Assembly (NCBI RefSeq): GCF_008634025.1
Contig: NZ_PDCM01000001.1
Span: 1,788,001 to 1,852,000 of the forward strand
DNA from: Streptomyces albofaciens JCM 4342
Lineage (GTDB): Bacteria; Actinomycetota; Actinomycetes; Streptomycetales; Streptomycetaceae
Reading direction: 5' to 3'
Length of the DNA: 64,000 nucleotides
Shown here: one piece after another, positions 8,666 to 17,438 of the stretch
How the letters are laid out: the number at the start of each line of letters is the position of its first letter
How positions within the stretch are numbered: the stretch's first letter is position 1
The notes under the pieces: generated by a model
The model's input: only the letters and a program-made list of their open reading frames with translations
Databases searched by the model: none
Told to the model about the DNA's origin: nothing
Translations under genes and position numbers: made by a program

Positions 8666-8872
8666 TCAGTGATACCTGCGGGCTGCCCCCTTCGGCGTGC
8701 CGGCCCGGGCGATGCACCCGTCCGGGCGCAGCAACAGGGCGCTGATGGCCTGGAGTTCCGTGTGCGAGGCCGTCTCGGTGCCGCGACTCCGAAGGCGGGT
8801 GACTCGGTGAGAGCGGTGCGGCGAAAAGGGGCAGGTGGCCGAGCGGTATGTCGTCGGCAGCCTGGTGATCAC
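8666..8872 (-). pseudogene. Remnant of an FAD-dependent aromatic monooxygenase C-terminus
   Basis: The last part of this frame reads ISALLLRPDGCIARAG, very like the LVRPDGYVAWRG ending of PheA/TfdB-type flavoprotein monooxygenases. No FAD-binding or catalytic part exists upstream, so only a C-terminal scrap is left. The rest of 8582-8902 holds nothing recognisable. The similarity is short, so this is a moderate guess. Confidence 0.4.
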
Positions 8873-8902
8873 GGCGAGGCGTTGCCGAACGTTCCCGGTG
8901 GC

Positions 8903-10444
8903 TCAGGGCTTCTCCAGGCGCAGGGCGAGGGCGGGGCAGCGGCGGACGGCTCGCTGGGCGTGCGGGTGGAGGCGGGCGGGGAGGGCGGTGTCCGTGATCA
9001 GCGGGTAGCCGTCCGGGTCGAGGCTCACGGCCTCGGGAAGCAGCCGCGCGCACAGTCCGTGGCCCTCGCACAGTGTCCAGTCCACGGCGAGCCGGCCCGC
9101 GGCGGCCGTCGGATCCGCGGTCCCGGATCCCGTACCGTCGGCCGCGTTCGCCGGTTCCGGAGCAGGCAGGGGCAGTACGCCGTGCGTTTCGCGGCCGCAT
9201 CCGCCGCCCAGGACATGCGCGGCGAGATCGTCGGGGAAGGCGGCCAACGCGGAGAGTACGAATCGCGCGGCGCCATCGGGGTGTTTGCACGCGCCACGCC
9301 CGTCCACGGTCTGCGCGGCGCGCCGTACGGCTTCCAGGGCCTCCTGGCCGCCGCCCGCCAGAACGTCCACCAGTGCTCCGGCCATCGTGGGCAGGCCCAG
9401 GCGGCAGGGGCCGCACTGGCCCGATGACTCCGCCGCCAGCCAGCGCGCTACGAGCAGAGCCTCGCCCAGCGGGCAGGTGTCGGCGGGCACCGGTAGCACC
9501 GCGCCCGCGCCAAGCGCGCCACCGCCGGCCGCGAGCGCTTCGCGGGTGACGACTGTTCCGTACGCGGTCGCGGCGTCCAGCCAGGCACCGTGGTAGCCGC
9601 CCACCAGGACGCCCCCGGGGGCCGGATCGGCGGCGCACGTCTGGAGGACGTAGGGGAGCGGCACCCCGCTCGGCGTCTCGACGACGGCGGGGGAGGGCAC
9701 CGCGCCGGACACGGTCAGGAGCAGGGTGCCGGGTTCGCGGGGCGCGCCTGTCGAGGCGTACCGGTGCGCGCCGAGCCGGGCCGCCACGGCGAGTTGGGCG
9801 AACGTCTCGGCGTTGGAGAAGAGCGTCGGCACGCCGCCGAGCCCCGACTCCGCGGCCCGTACGCGCCGCCCCGGCGGCAGCGCCGGTCCGCCCTCCGCGG
9901 CCCGGATCAGCGCGGACGCCTCGCCGGAGACCAGCCGCTCCGGTACCCGTGCGAGCCGGGCGCGCGGTGACCGCCCGCGCCGGCGGTCGCGCAGCCCGCG
10001 CTCGGCCAGCGCGTCCCGTACCGACCGCTCGGCCGCGTCCTTGGTCACACCGACCACCAGGGTGCGGGCGCCGAGCGCCTCGGCGGCGAGCAGCGCGCCG
10101 TCCAGAACCAGGTGGGGCGCGCGGCACAGCAGGACGGTGTCCTTGCGGCAGGCCGGCTCCCCCTCGCAGCCGTTGACGACGACCGCGGGCCGCACGCCGG
10201 TGCGCCGCGCGTGGTGGGTGACCGCCGTCAGTTTCCGTACGAGCGGGAAGCCCGCGCCGCCGCGGCCGCGCAGCGCGATGGCGTCCGCCAGCTCGGCCAG
10301 CCGGTCGACGGTCAGCGACGGCGGCGAGCCGTGGACGAGCAGGTGCGCGCGGCGGTCCAGCCGTTCGGCCTGGTCGAGGCCCGCGGTCAGCCGGGCCGGG
10401 CCGAGGGCGAAGACGGGCGGGACGTCGGGCAGCGGGCCGCTCAT
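8903..10444 (-). CDS. NuoF-like NADH-binding flavoprotein fused to a ferredoxin domain
   Basis: 513 residues. The N-terminal two-thirds is related to the 51-kDa FMN/NADH subunit of complex I: GRGGAGFPLVRK (about 58-70), NGCEGEPACRKDTVLL, and GGYHGAW. The N3 iron-sulphur region reads ESSGQCGPCRLG (near 341) with a distal GRGAC (near 381). The first Cys of the usual tetrad is Ser, so the cluster may be altered. Residues from about 456 form a small ferredoxin with CEGHGLC and a late RCP, the three-Cys pattern of 3Fe-4S ferredoxins. The ATG overlaps the stop of the upstream membrane gene (ATGA), so the two are translationally coupled and probably form one complex moving electrons between NAD(P)H and membrane haem. 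Confidence 0.8.
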   Translation of the reverse strand: MSGPLPDVPPVFALGPARLTAGLDQAERLDRRAHLLVHGSPPSLTVDRLAELADAIALRGRGGAGFPLVRKLTAVTHHARRTGVRPAVVVNGCEGEPACRKDTVLLCRAPHLVLDGALLAAEALGARTLVVGVTKDAAERSVRDALAERGLRDRRRGRSPRARLARVPERLVSGEASALIRAAEGGPALPPGRRVRAAESGLGGVPTLFSNAETFAQLAVAARLGAHRYASTGAPREPGTLLLTVSGAVPSPAVVETPSGVPLPYVLQTCAADPAPGGVLVGGYHGAWLDAATAYGTVVTREALAAGGGALGAGAVLPVPADTCPLGEALLVARWLAAESSGQCGPCRLGLPTMAGALVDVLAGGGQEALEAVRRAAQTVDGRGACKHPDGAARFVLSALAAFPDDLAAHVLGGGCGRETHGVLPLPAPEPANAADGTGSGTADPTAAAGRLAVDWTLCEGHGLCARLLPEAVSLDPDGYPLITDTALPARLHPHAQRAVRRCPALALRLEKP

Positions 10445-11535
10445 GGGCGGCTCCGGCCGTGGGAGGCGGGGCGGGGGAACTGGGTGGGCTCGGAGGGGAA
10501 GGCGTGCTGCTCGTAGGGGGCAGGGGCAAGGGGAGGGGGAAGGGAAGGGGAAGGTGTGGCTGTTGGGTATGGCGGGGGTGGTGGGGGTGCGGATTCAGAG
10601 GGTGGTGGGGGCGGCGGGTAAGGGGACTCTGGAAGTGTCGTGGGCGACGACGGGGGCGGTAGCGGCGACTGTGGTGGCGGCTGTGCCTCCGTCGGTGGGG
10701 CGGTACTACGGGCGCGCAGGCGCACCCGTAGGACGTGGGGGAGGAAGGCGCGCGCCAGGAGGGCAGCGGCGACGGCTGCCAGGCACAGCGCGTACCCGGT
10801 GGTGACCCAGCCCGAGGGGCTGCGGCCCGCCTTCAGGCCGTGCACGAGCGCCAGGCACCAGGCCGGATACGCGCAGGCGTGCAGGGCGCGCCAGCGTTCC
10901 GAGGCGCGGCCGCGGCCGGCGAAGGCGCTGCGGAGCGCGCCGGTCGCGGCGGTCAGCACCATCAGGTAGCCCGCCACGGCGCCGAAGCCGATCAGCGTGG
11001 TGGCTTCGGGCGCCGGCGTCTGCGTGAAGGGCAGCAGCGCGTTGCTTACGTAGGCGTGCTCTTCGGCGACCTTGACCGCGATGTGCAGAAGCAGGAAGCC
11101 GAGGGAGGCGGTGCCGAGGGCCCGGTGCACCCCCTGGGCGAGGAGCCGGCTGCGCGGCAGCAGGACCGTACGGCCTGCTGCGACCAGTCCCCAGACGACG
11201 GCGGCCGTGAGGGACACGAGGGCCAGTACGCCGCCGGTGAAGTCGAGGAAGGCGCGCAGAGGGTCGGTACCGGAAAGCAGGAGGAGCGCCAGAGCGGCGG
11301 CGGCTCCGGCGATGAGCGCGGGGCGGCGGCGCGCGCGGGGACGGCGTGGGGCCTGGACCGTAAGCGTGTCTGGCGAGGCGGCGGGGCGTGGGCCGCCCCG
11401 GGGCCCTGGGCGGTGAAGCCCGAAGGGCGGCCGGAGCGGGCCCGCTGTATGGAGACGGGGCAGGGACAGGCCGGGCCGGGATAAGCCGGGGAAACGCGGG
11501 CCGGAGGCGGCGCGGCGCTTGCGGTGGGGGCGCAT
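10441..11535 (-). CDS. Ferric-reductase/YedZ-like haem b membrane protein with Pro-rich tail
   Basis: 364 residues. An Arg/Pro-rich N-terminus (about 1-70) precedes roughly six hydrophobic helices (about 72-270). Helices carry paired His residues: VHRALGTASLGFLLLHIAVK and LHACAYPAWCLALVHGLK, which would bind two b-type haems as in ferric reductase-like transmembrane proteins. From about 285 the tail is low-complexity Pro/Ser. The gene is first in a two-gene unit and its stop overlaps the start of the NuoF-like flavoprotein. The start is uncertain because no ribosome site precedes ATG 11535. A trans-membrane electron transfer role is inferred from haem ligands plus the neighbour. Confidence 0.75.
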   Translation of the reverse strand: MRPHRKRRAASGPRFPGLSRPGLSLPRLHTAGPLRPPFGLHRPGPRGGPRPAASPDTLTVQAPRRPRARRRPALIAGAAAALALLLLSGTDPLRAFLDFTGGVLALVSLTAAVVWGLVAAGRTVLLPRSRLLAQGVHRALGTASLGFLLLHIAVKVAEEHAYVSNALLPFTQTPAPEATTLIGFGAVAGYLMVLTAATGALRSAFAGRGRASERWRALHACAYPAWCLALVHGLKAGRSPSGWVTTGYALCLAAVAAALLARAFLPHVLRVRLRARSTAPPTEAQPPPQSPLPPPSSPTTLPESPYPPPPPPSESAPPPPPPYPTATPSPSLPPPLAPAPYEQHAFPSEPTQFPRPASHGRSRP

Positions 11536-11581
11536 GGGGGAAAGCTAGGCGGGGCCCGGGCCGGGGTGGCGGGCTTTGCAT

Positions 11582-12103
11582 AAGCGGGGTAGCGCGGGGC
11601 GGTGCGCTGCTACGGTCGGTCGTCGGGATTGTTCGAAAGGCCTTCGAGGTCGTTCAGGTCCTTCAGGTCCTTCGAGGGGCCCTCGGGGCAGGCTTCGGGG
11701 GAGCTGAGGAGCCTAGGAGCCGGGGAGCCAAGGAGCCGAGGCGTTGGGCTCGGGCGAAGGCTCCAGGCAGGGGGCCGGAGGGGCCCGATGGGTGGCCGGA
11801 GGGGCCCGGGCGGGCTGGCCGGAGAGGTTCGGGCGGGCTGGCCGGAGGCGTCCTGGCGGGCTGGCCGGAGAGGCCCGCGTAGGCCGTACCGTCGTGCACC
11901 TTCCCCGGGACTGCTCCGAGCAGGACTGTCCGAACCTTCCCGGGAACCGCTCCGAGCAGGACCGTTCGAACCTTTCGACCTCGTACGTGGCTGTCGGCTG
12001 TCCTGCGGCCCGCGGTCACCCCGTCGCTTCCCTCCCCTCCTCTCCTCTCCCCTCCGTCCGGCCATCCGCCGGAAGCTTTCAGCGGGCCCGGTGCCCCCTG
12101 CGG
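11582..12103. repeat. Repeat-rich non-coding region before leuS
   Basis: No gene is supported here. Bases 11805-11876 carry several copies of CGGGCTGGCCGGAG. Bases 11899-11972 are two tandem units of about 37 bp, each containing GCTCCGAGCAGGAC; in the first the sequence CTGCTCCGAGCAG is a perfect palindrome. Open frames on both strands are by-products of base composition. Confidence 0.6.
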
Positions 12104-12109
12104 TACCCT
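12104..12109 (+). promoter_or_regulatory. -10 element of the leuS leader transcript
   Basis: TACCCT fits TAnnnT and ends 6 nt before the leader ATG at 12116, so the leader peptide would be read from a leaderless mRNA, as is common for attenuation leaders in streptomycetes. No good -35 is seen at 17-18 bp. Confidence 0.45.
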
Positions 12110-12115
12110 GGCGCC

Positions 12116-12154
12116 ATGCGTGCGGTACACCTTCTGCTTAGCGGGCCGCGCTGA
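12116..12154 (+). CDS. Leucine-rich leader peptide of leuS
   Basis: A 12-residue frame, MRAVHLLLSGPR, with three consecutive Leu codons CTT CTG CTT (12131-12139) followed by TGA at 12152-12154. It ends just before a series of RNA inverted repeats and an intrinsic terminator in front of leuS. Ribosome stalling at the Leu codons when charged tRNA-Leu is scarce would be the sensing event. There is no Shine-Dalgarno, consistent with a leaderless start. The peptide itself is unlikely to have another role. Supported by position, Leu run and downstream terminator together. Confidence 0.7.
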   Translation: MRAVHLLLSGPR

Positions 12155-12226
12155 TCAGTACCGACCGGTGAGCTTCCGGTCGGCATCGGCGCGGCGTCCC
12201 CTCCTGTGCGAGGGGTCTTTTTGTTT
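12143..12226 (+). terminator. Leucine attenuator: competing hairpins and terminator
   Basis: The terminator is CCCCTC (12198-12203) paired with GAGGGG (12210-12215) and followed by TCTTTTTGTTT (12216-12226). Upstream, CCGACCGG (12161-12168) pairs exactly with CCGGTCGG (12176-12183), and GCCGCGC (12145-12151) with GCGCGGC (12189-12195). Extending the last pairing, GGG at 12143-12145 can reach CCC at 12198-12200 and would take the terminator's 5' arm, so an anti-terminator is possible. Which fold follows stalling cannot be fixed by eye. Confidence 0.7.
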
Positions 12227-12289
12227 CCGCAAAATTCGCACTTCGCGCAGTAGCCGCAGGCAGAGACGACCGATGGAGCTTTGAGGACG

Positions 12290-15178
12290 ATGAGCGAGAC
12301 GACTTCGGCTGCCGAGGTGGCAGCGCCGCACCGTTACACGGCAGCGCTGGCCGCCGACATCGAGGAGCGCTGGCAGGACTTCTGGGAGGCGGAGGGGACG
12401 TACGAGGCCCCGAACCCGAAGGGCGATCTGGCGGGCGACCCGGAGCTGGTGGCCAAGCCCAAGAAGTTCATCATGGACATGTTCCCGTACCCCTCGGGGG
12501 CGGGGCTGCACGTGGGCCACCCGCTGGGCTTCATCGCCACCGACGTCTACGCCCGCCACCTGCGGATGACCGGCCACAACGTGCTGCACACGCTGGGCTT
12601 CGACGCCTTCGGGCTGCCCGCCGAGCAGTACGCCGTGCAGACCGGCACCCACCCCCGGGTCTCCACCAAGGCCAACATCGTCAACATGCGGCGCCAGCTG
12701 CGCCGGCTGGGGCTGGGCCACGACCTGCGCCGGTCGGTCGAGACGATCGACCCGGCCTACTACAAGTGGACCCAGTGGATCTTCATCCAGATCTTCAACT
12801 CCTGGTACGACGCCGACGCGAAGAAGGCGCGTCCCATCGCCGACCTGGTGGCGCAGTTCGAGGCCGGCGAGCGCGCGACGCCGGACGGGCGCCCCTGGAG
12901 TGCACTGAGCGCCGCCGAGCGCGCCGAGGTGCTGGGCGAGTACCGCCTGGCGTACGCCTCGGACGCGCCGGTCAACTGGTGCCCCGGCCTGGGCACCGTC
13001 CTGGCCAACGAGGAGGTCACCGCCGAGGGCCGGTCCGAGCGCGGCAACTTCCCGGTCTTCAAGGCCAAGCTGCGCCAGTGGAACATGCGCATCACCGCCT
13101 ACGGTGACCGCCTGCTGGAGGACCTGGACGGGCTGGACTGGCCCGAGGCGATCAAGCTGCAGCAGCGCAACTGGATCGGCCGGTCCGAGGGCGCGCGCGT
13201 GGACTTCCCGGTCGGTGACGACAAGATCACCATCTTCACCACCCGCCAGGACACCCTGTTCGGCGCCACCTACATGGTGCTGGCGCCCGAGCACGAGCTG
13301 GTCTCCGGCGAGCGTTCGATCGTCCCGGACGCCTGGCCGGAGGGCACCCGCGAGGCGTGGACCGGCGGTTACGGCACCCCGGCCGAGGCGGTCGCCGCGT
13401 ACCGCAAGCAGGCCGCGGCCAAGTCGGACGTCGAGCGGCAGGCCGAGGCCAAGGACAAGACCGGCGTCTTCACCGGCGCGTACGCGACCAACCCGGTCAG
13501 CGGCGAGCGCGTCCCGGTCTTCATCGCCGACTACGTGCTGATGGGCTACGGCACCGGCGCGATCATGGCCGTCCCGGCGCACGACAGCCGTGACTTCGCC
13601 TTCGCGCGCGCCTTCGAGCTGCCCATGCGCTGTGTGGTCGAGCCGTCGGACGGCCGCAGCCAGGACCCCGCCACCTGGGACGACGCCTTCGACTCGCACG
13701 AAGCGAAGATCATCAACTCGTCCGGTGCGGACATCTCGGGCGCGGACATCTCGCTGGACGGCCTGACCGTCCCGGACGCCAAGGTGAAGATCACCGAGTG
13801 GCTGGCGGCCAACGGCATCGGCGAGGGCACCGTCAACTTCCGGCTGCGCGACTGGCTGTTCAGCCGGCAGCGCTACTGGGGCGAGCCGTTCCCGATCGTC
13901 TACGACGAGGACGGCGTGGCGCACGCGCTGCCCGAGTCGATGCTGCCGCTGGAGCTGCCCGAGGTCGACGACTACTCGCCGCGCACCTTCGACCCGGACG
14001 ATGCCGACACCCAGCCCGAGACCCCGCTGTCCCGCAACGAGGACTGGGTCAACGTGGAGCTGGACCTGGGCGACGGCCCGAAGAAGTACCGCCGCGAGAC
14101 CAACACCATGCCCAACTGGGCGGGTTCCTGCTGGTACGAGATGCGCTACACCGACCCGCGCAACGACACCGCGCTGGTCGACCCGGAGATCGAGCAGTAC
14201 TGGATGGGCCCCCGCGAGGGGCAGCCGACCGGTGGCGTCGACCTGTACGTGGGCGGCCAGGAGCACGCGGTGCTGCACCTGCTGTACGCCCGCTTCTGGT
14301 CCAAGGTGCTGCACGACCTGGGGCACATCGCCTCCTCGGAGCCCTTCCACAAGCTGTACAACCAGGGCATGATCCAGGCGTTCGTCTACCGGGACAGCCG
14401 CGGCATCGCCGTACCCGCCGCCGAGGTGGAGGAGCGCGACGGCGCGTACTACTACCAGGGCGAAAAGGTCAGCCGTGTCCTGGGCAAGATGGGCAAGTCC
14501 CTGAAGAACGCCGTCACGCCGGACGAGATCTGCGCGGAGTACGGCGCGGACACGCTGCGCCTGTACGAGATGGCGATGGGCCCGCTGGACGTCTCGCGGC
14601 CGTGGGACACCCGCGCCGTGGTCGGCCAGTACCGCCTGCTGCAGCGCCTGTGGCGCAACGTGGTGGACGAGGCGACCGGCGAGGCCACCGTCGTCGACGC
14701 CGAGCCGGACGAGGACACGCTGCGCGCCCTGCACAAGGCGATCGACGGCGTCGGCCAGGACCTGGCCAATCTGCGCTTCAACACCGCCATCGCCAAGGTG
14801 ACGGAGCTGAACAACCACCTGACGAAGACGGGCGGCCCGGTCGCGCGCTCGGTGGCCGAGCGCCTGGTCCTGCTGGTCGCGCCGCTGGCACCGCACATCG
14901 CCGAGGAGCTGTGGCGCAAGCTGGGCCACACCGACTCGGTGGTCCACCAGGACTTTCCGGTCGCCGACCCGGCGTACGTGGTCGACGAGACCGTGACCTG
15001 CGTCGTCCAGGTCAAGGGCAAGGTCAAGGCCCGCCTGGAGGTCTCGCCGTCGATCACGGACGCGGACCTGGAGGCGGCGGCGCTGGCGGACCCGGCGGTC
15101 GTGGCGGCGCTGGGCGGCGCGGGCATCCGCAAGGTGATCGTACGGGCGCCGAAGCTGGTGAACATCGTTCCTGCGTAA
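12290..15178 (+). CDS. leuS: Leucyl-tRNA synthetase
   Basis: 962 residues from ATG 12290; GAGGA is close upstream and GGAG lies 11 nt before, while a TTG three codons earlier is less likely. It charges tRNA-Leu with leucine in the cytoplasm. Visible parts: class I signature [12 protein letters not shown] (near residue 65), editing domain CP1 with [19 protein letters not shown], the zinc/leucyl-specific region, KMGKSLKN (the KMSKS loop, near 740), the anticodon-binding helical domain, and a small C-terminal domain ([13 protein letters not shown]). The bacterial-type length is normal. It stands alone and lies behind a Leu leader peptide and terminator, so its transcription probably responds to tRNA-Leu charging. 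Confidence 0.98.
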   Translation: MSETTSAAEVAAPHRYTAALAADIEERWQDFWEAEGTYEAPNPKGDLAGDPELVAKPKKFIMDMFPYPSGAGLHVGHPLGFIATDVYARHLRMTGHNVLHTLGFDAFGLPAEQYAVQTGTHPRVSTKANIVNMRRQLRRLGLGHDLRRSVETIDPAYYKWTQWIFIQIFNSWYDADAKKARPIADLVAQFEAGERATPDGRPWSALSAAERAEVLGEYRLAYASDAPVNWCPGLGTVLANEEVTAEGRSERGNFPVFKAKLRQWNMRITAYGDRLLEDLDGLDWPEAIKLQQRNWIGRSEGARVDFPVGDDKITIFTTRQDTLFGATYMVLAPEHELVSGERSIVPDAWPEGTREAWTGGYGTPAEAVAAYRKQAAAKSDVERQAEAKDKTGVFTGAYATNPVSGERVPVFIADYVLMGYGTGAIMAVPAHDSRDFAFARAFELPMRCVVEPSDGRSQDPATWDDAFDSHEAKIINSSGADISGADISLDGLTVPDAKVKITEWLAANGIGEGTVNFRLRDWLFSRQRYWGEPFPIVYDEDGVAHALPESMLPLELPEVDDYSPRTFDPDDADTQPETPLSRNEDWVNVELDLGDGPKKYRRETNTMPNWAGSCWYEMRYTDPRNDTALVDPEIEQYWMGPREGQPTGGVDLYVGGQEHAVLHLLYARFWSKVLHDLGHIASSEPFHKLYNQGMIQAFVYRDSRGIAVPAAEVEERDGAYYYQGEKVSRVLGKMGKSLKNAVTPDEICAEYGADTLRLYEMAMGPLDVSRPWDTRAVVGQYRLLQRLWRNVVDEATGEATVVDAEPDEDTLRALHKAIDGVGQDLANLRFNTAIAKVTELNNHLTKTGGPVARSVAERLVLLVAPLAPHIAEELWRKLGHTDSVVHQDFPVADPAYVVDETVTCVVQVKGKVKARLEVSPSITDADLEAAALADPAVVAALGGAGIRKVIVRAPKLVNIVPA

Positions 15179-15213
15179 GGCGCTGTTCCGGGGGGCCGGG
15201 GTGCCGGGCGCGC

Positions 15214-15389
15214 TGCGGGTGGTGGCTGGTTCCGGGTGCCGGTCTCGCCGTGGGCGGTGGCTGGTTCCGGCGGCCGGGCCCGTCGCGGGCGGTGGCTGGT
15301 TCCGGTCCGCCGGGCCCGTTGCGGGTGCGGCTAAGGGATGACCACTACGGGCAGGTTGGGGGTTCGAAGGGAACCTCCGGCCTGCCCGT
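15214..15389. repeat. Tandem repeats and hairpin after leuS
   Basis: About three units of 35-40 bp share GGTGGCTGGTTCCGG (15214-15331). Next, ACGGGCAGG (15347-15355) is the exact complement of CCTGCCCGT (15381-15389), with a nested GGTT/AACC pair, forming a hairpin without a T run. It may act as a weak terminator for leuS or as a 5' element of the next gene. Confidence 0.5.
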
Positions 15390-15459
15390 GGCGTTTACGG
15401 TGGAAGAGCCGGGCCCCGGCGCCACCGTCACCCTGCCGCTGTCATGACGAGGAGAACCC

Positions 15460-16224
15460 ATGGAAGCCGTCATCGCGATCGTCGGTCTCCTCTTCGTACT
15501 GTTCGTGGCGGCCGGTGTCTTCGTCACGGTCAAGGCCGTGCAGGCGGCCAAGCGCGGTGTGGACCGCGGCATGGCCCAGGCGCGCCGGACGGTCGAGGAC
15601 ACCACGCTCAGGGCGCGCCAGCTCACCCAGCCGGGCGTGGCCGGGGAGCTGGCGCAGCTGCGGCTGTCGCTGCGTACGTCCATGCGGGCCACCCAGGACG
15701 TGCTGCACGCCGGCGCCGCGGAGGATGCCTCGCTGAAGGAGGCCCTGGGGCTGTTCGAGCGGCTCAGCGCCCACGGTCACGAGCTCGACGACGAGCTGAA
15801 GCGGCTGGAGCGGGAGCCCGACCGCGGCAGCGTCGCGGCCCGGCTGCCGGAGCTGCGCGAGCGGCTGGAGCGCATCACGCACTCCGCCGAGTCGCTGCGG
15901 TGGGCCGCCCGGGACCGGGCCCGGCAGTTCGCGGACGACGATCTGGCCGCGCTGAACGAGCAGATCGACATGGAGGCCGGGGCGCTGCGGCACTGGACGA
16001 AGGAGCCGCTGGAGGACCGCATCAAGGCGTCCGGGGAAGAGCCGGGTACGGCGCGCGGCGCCGCGGACGGGACCGGCGCTTCTGCTACTGCTTCTGGCGC
16101 CGCGGCCGGGCGGAAGTCGTGGGAGCCCGTGGAGGACGAGACCCCTGCCATCACGGCCCGTGACCCGCGTACGCAGCCCGCTTATCCCTGGCAGAAGGCG
16201 CCGCGCACGGAACGGACGACCTGA
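15460..16224 (+). CDS. Membrane-anchored coiled-coil protein of unknown function
   Basis: 254 residues from ATG 15460, with GAGGAGA about 6 nt upstream. One N-terminal helix (IAIVGLLFVLFVAAGVFV, about 4-23) is followed by basic residues, so most of the protein is probably cytoplasmic. Residues about 60-190 are strongly helical with many Glu, Arg and Leu, including QLRLSLRTSMRATQDVLHAG and LERLITH-like heptads, suggesting a coiled coil. The C-terminal 60 residues are low-complexity Ala/Gly/Thr/Pro. I do not recognise a named family. It sits between leuS and a DegV-type gene without obvious co-transcription. Confidence 0.75.
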   Translation: MEAVIAIVGLLFVLFVAAGVFVTVKAVQAAKRGVDRGMAQARRTVEDTTLRARQLTQPGVAGELAQLRLSLRTSMRATQDVLHAGAAEDASLKEALGLFERLSAHGHELDDELKRLEREPDRGSVAARLPELRERLERITHSAESLRWAARDRARQFADDDLAALNEQIDMEAGALRHWTKEPLEDRIKASGEEPGTARGAADGTGASATASGAAAGRKSWEPVEDETPAITARDPRTQPAYPWQKAPRTERTT

Positions 16225-16406
16225 TTCCGGGGAGTCGCCGCGCTGCCCGGGCCCGTACCGGACGCGCTGCCCGGGCCCGTAGTGGGCCCGTATCGGGCCC
16301 CTAGTGGCCGCCCGGTGACACGCGCGCCGGTGACCCTTGGCAAATCTCTGGCCAAGCCTGAGGGATCATGAAAGGGCCCGCACTGTCGGGGGCCGGGAGA
16401 CCCGGA

Positions 16407-16412
16407 TAACCT
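16407..16412 (+). promoter_or_regulatory. Possible -10 for leaderless degV
   Basis: TAACCT ends 7 nt before the ATG at 16420, fitting a leaderless transcript. The -35 is weak. The rest of 16225-16406 contains repeated GCCCGGGCCCGTA-like units and no gene. Confidence 0.4.
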
Positions 16413-16419
16413 CCCAGTC

Positions 16420-17265
16420 ATGTCCCGCCATGTCGCGATCGTCACCGATTCAACGGCCTACCTGCCGCGGGCGGCACTGCAACGCCACGCCATCACGGCG
16501 GTACCGCTCACCGTCGTCCTCGGGGACGAGGCCCTGGAGGAGGGTACCGAGATCTCGGCGAGATCGGTCGCCCAGGCCCTCCAGAAGCGCCGGTACGTGA
16601 CGACCTCGCGGCCCAGCCCCGAGGCGTTCGCCGCCACCTACCGGGAGATCGCCAAGGCGGGGGCGCAGAGCATCGTTTCCCTGCATCTGTCCTCGGAGTT
16701 CTCCGGTACGTACGACGCGGCGGTGCTGGCGGCCGCGGAGGCTCCGGTGCCGGTACGGGTCGTGGACACCGGCATGGTGGCCATGGCGCTCGGCTTCTGC
16801 GCCCTGGCGGCGGCCGAGGCGGCGGAGTCCGGCGGGAGCCTGGACGAGGCGGTCGCCGCGGCCGAGAAGCGCGCCGAACAGACGTCCGCGTACTTCTACG
16901 TGGACACCCTCGACTACCTGCGCCGGGGCGGCCGGATCGGCGCCGCGCAGGCACTGCTGGGCTCGGCGCTCGCGGTCAAGCCACTGCTCCAGCTCGCCGA
17001 GGGGCGGATCGATCTCCTGGAGAAGGTCCGCACGGCCTCGAAGGCGATCGCCAGGCTGGAGGAGATCGCCGTGGAACGGGCGGGCGAGGGCCAGGTGGAC
17101 ATCGCCGTACACCACCTGGCGGCCCCCGACCGCTCGGACGCCCTGGCCGAACGCCTGCGAGAACGGGTACCCGGCCTCGCGGAACTCCACGTGAGCGAGG
17201 TGGGCGCGGTAATCGGAGCGCATACGGGCCCGGGGCTGCTGGGGGTTGTGGTTTCGCCGCGCTGA
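16420..17265 (+). CDS. DegV family fatty-acid-binding protein
   Basis: 281 residues. The start VAIVTDSTAYLP and the segment SIVSLHLSSEFSGTYDAA are the hallmarks of DegV proteins, which bind a fatty acid and, in Firmicutes, supply it to fatty-acid kinase FakA. YVDTLDYLRRGGRIG and IGAHTGPGLLGVVV are also conserved. No FakA-like partner is next to it, so the role here is not clear. The ATG follows a TAACCT -10 directly and has no ribosome site, suggesting a leaderless mRNA. Length is usual for the family. Confidence 0.92.
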   Translation: MSRHVAIVTDSTAYLPRAALQRHAITAVPLTVVLGDEALEEGTEISARSVAQALQKRRYVTTSRPSPEAFAATYREIAKAGAQSIVSLHLSSEFSGTYDAAVLAAAEAPVPVRVVDTGMVAMALGFCALAAAEAAESGGSLDEAVAAAEKRAEQTSAYFYVDTLDYLRRGGRIGAAQALLGSALAVKPLLQLAEGRIDLLEKVRTASKAIARLEEIAVERAGEGQVDIAVHHLAAPDRSDALAERLRERVPGLAELHVSEVGAVIGAHTGPGLLGVVVSPR

Positions 17266-17359
17266 GAGGGTTGTCACGCAGCGTGATTGCTCAGGCCCGC
17301 GGCCGGGTAGTGGCACCGCGAGGGGCACGATCGCCGAAACGGTCCCCCGGGTGACGCAG

Positions 17360-17386
17360 TTATCCACAACCCCCAAGTTATCCACG
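17360..17386 (+). promoter_or_regulatory. Two DnaA-box-like sites upstream of comEA
   Basis: TTATCCACA (17360-17368) is a perfect consensus DnaA box and TTATCCACG (17378-17386) differs at the last base. Both are in the same orientation, 18 bp apart, in the gap between degV and comEA. They could let DnaA regulate comEA-comEC or act as a minor DnaA-titration site. Confidence 0.55.
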
Positions 17387-17393
17387 GAACTTG

Positions 17394-17423
17394 ACGGCTC
17401 GCGGCAGGAACGCCGCGAGCCGT
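17394..17423. promoter_or_regulatory. Perfect 12-bp inverted repeat before comEA
   Basis: ACGGCTCGCGGC (17394-17405) and GCCGCGAGCCGT (17412-17423) are exact complements with a 6-nt loop. No T run follows. A TAnnnT element (TAACGT, 17425-17430) comes right after and sits 8 nt before the comEA ATG, so the repeat could be an operator in the promoter as well as an RNA hairpin ending the degV transcript. Confidence 0.5.
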
Positions 17424-17438
17424 CTAACGTCAGTGGAC

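Noticed and set aside
11610..12065. Frames over the repeat region before leuS
   Set aside because: They are translations of short DNA repeats on both strands, with no start signal or family similarity.
12155..14947. 930-codon open frame on the strand opposite leuS
   Set aside because: It mirrors leuS codon by codon, as high-GC third positions suppress stops in the antisense frame. Its translation is low-information Val/Leu/Arg/Gly/His with no family motif.
15347..15389. Riboswitch after leuS
   Set aside because: A single hairpin without recognisable conserved core or link to a metabolic gene; kept only as an inverted repeat.
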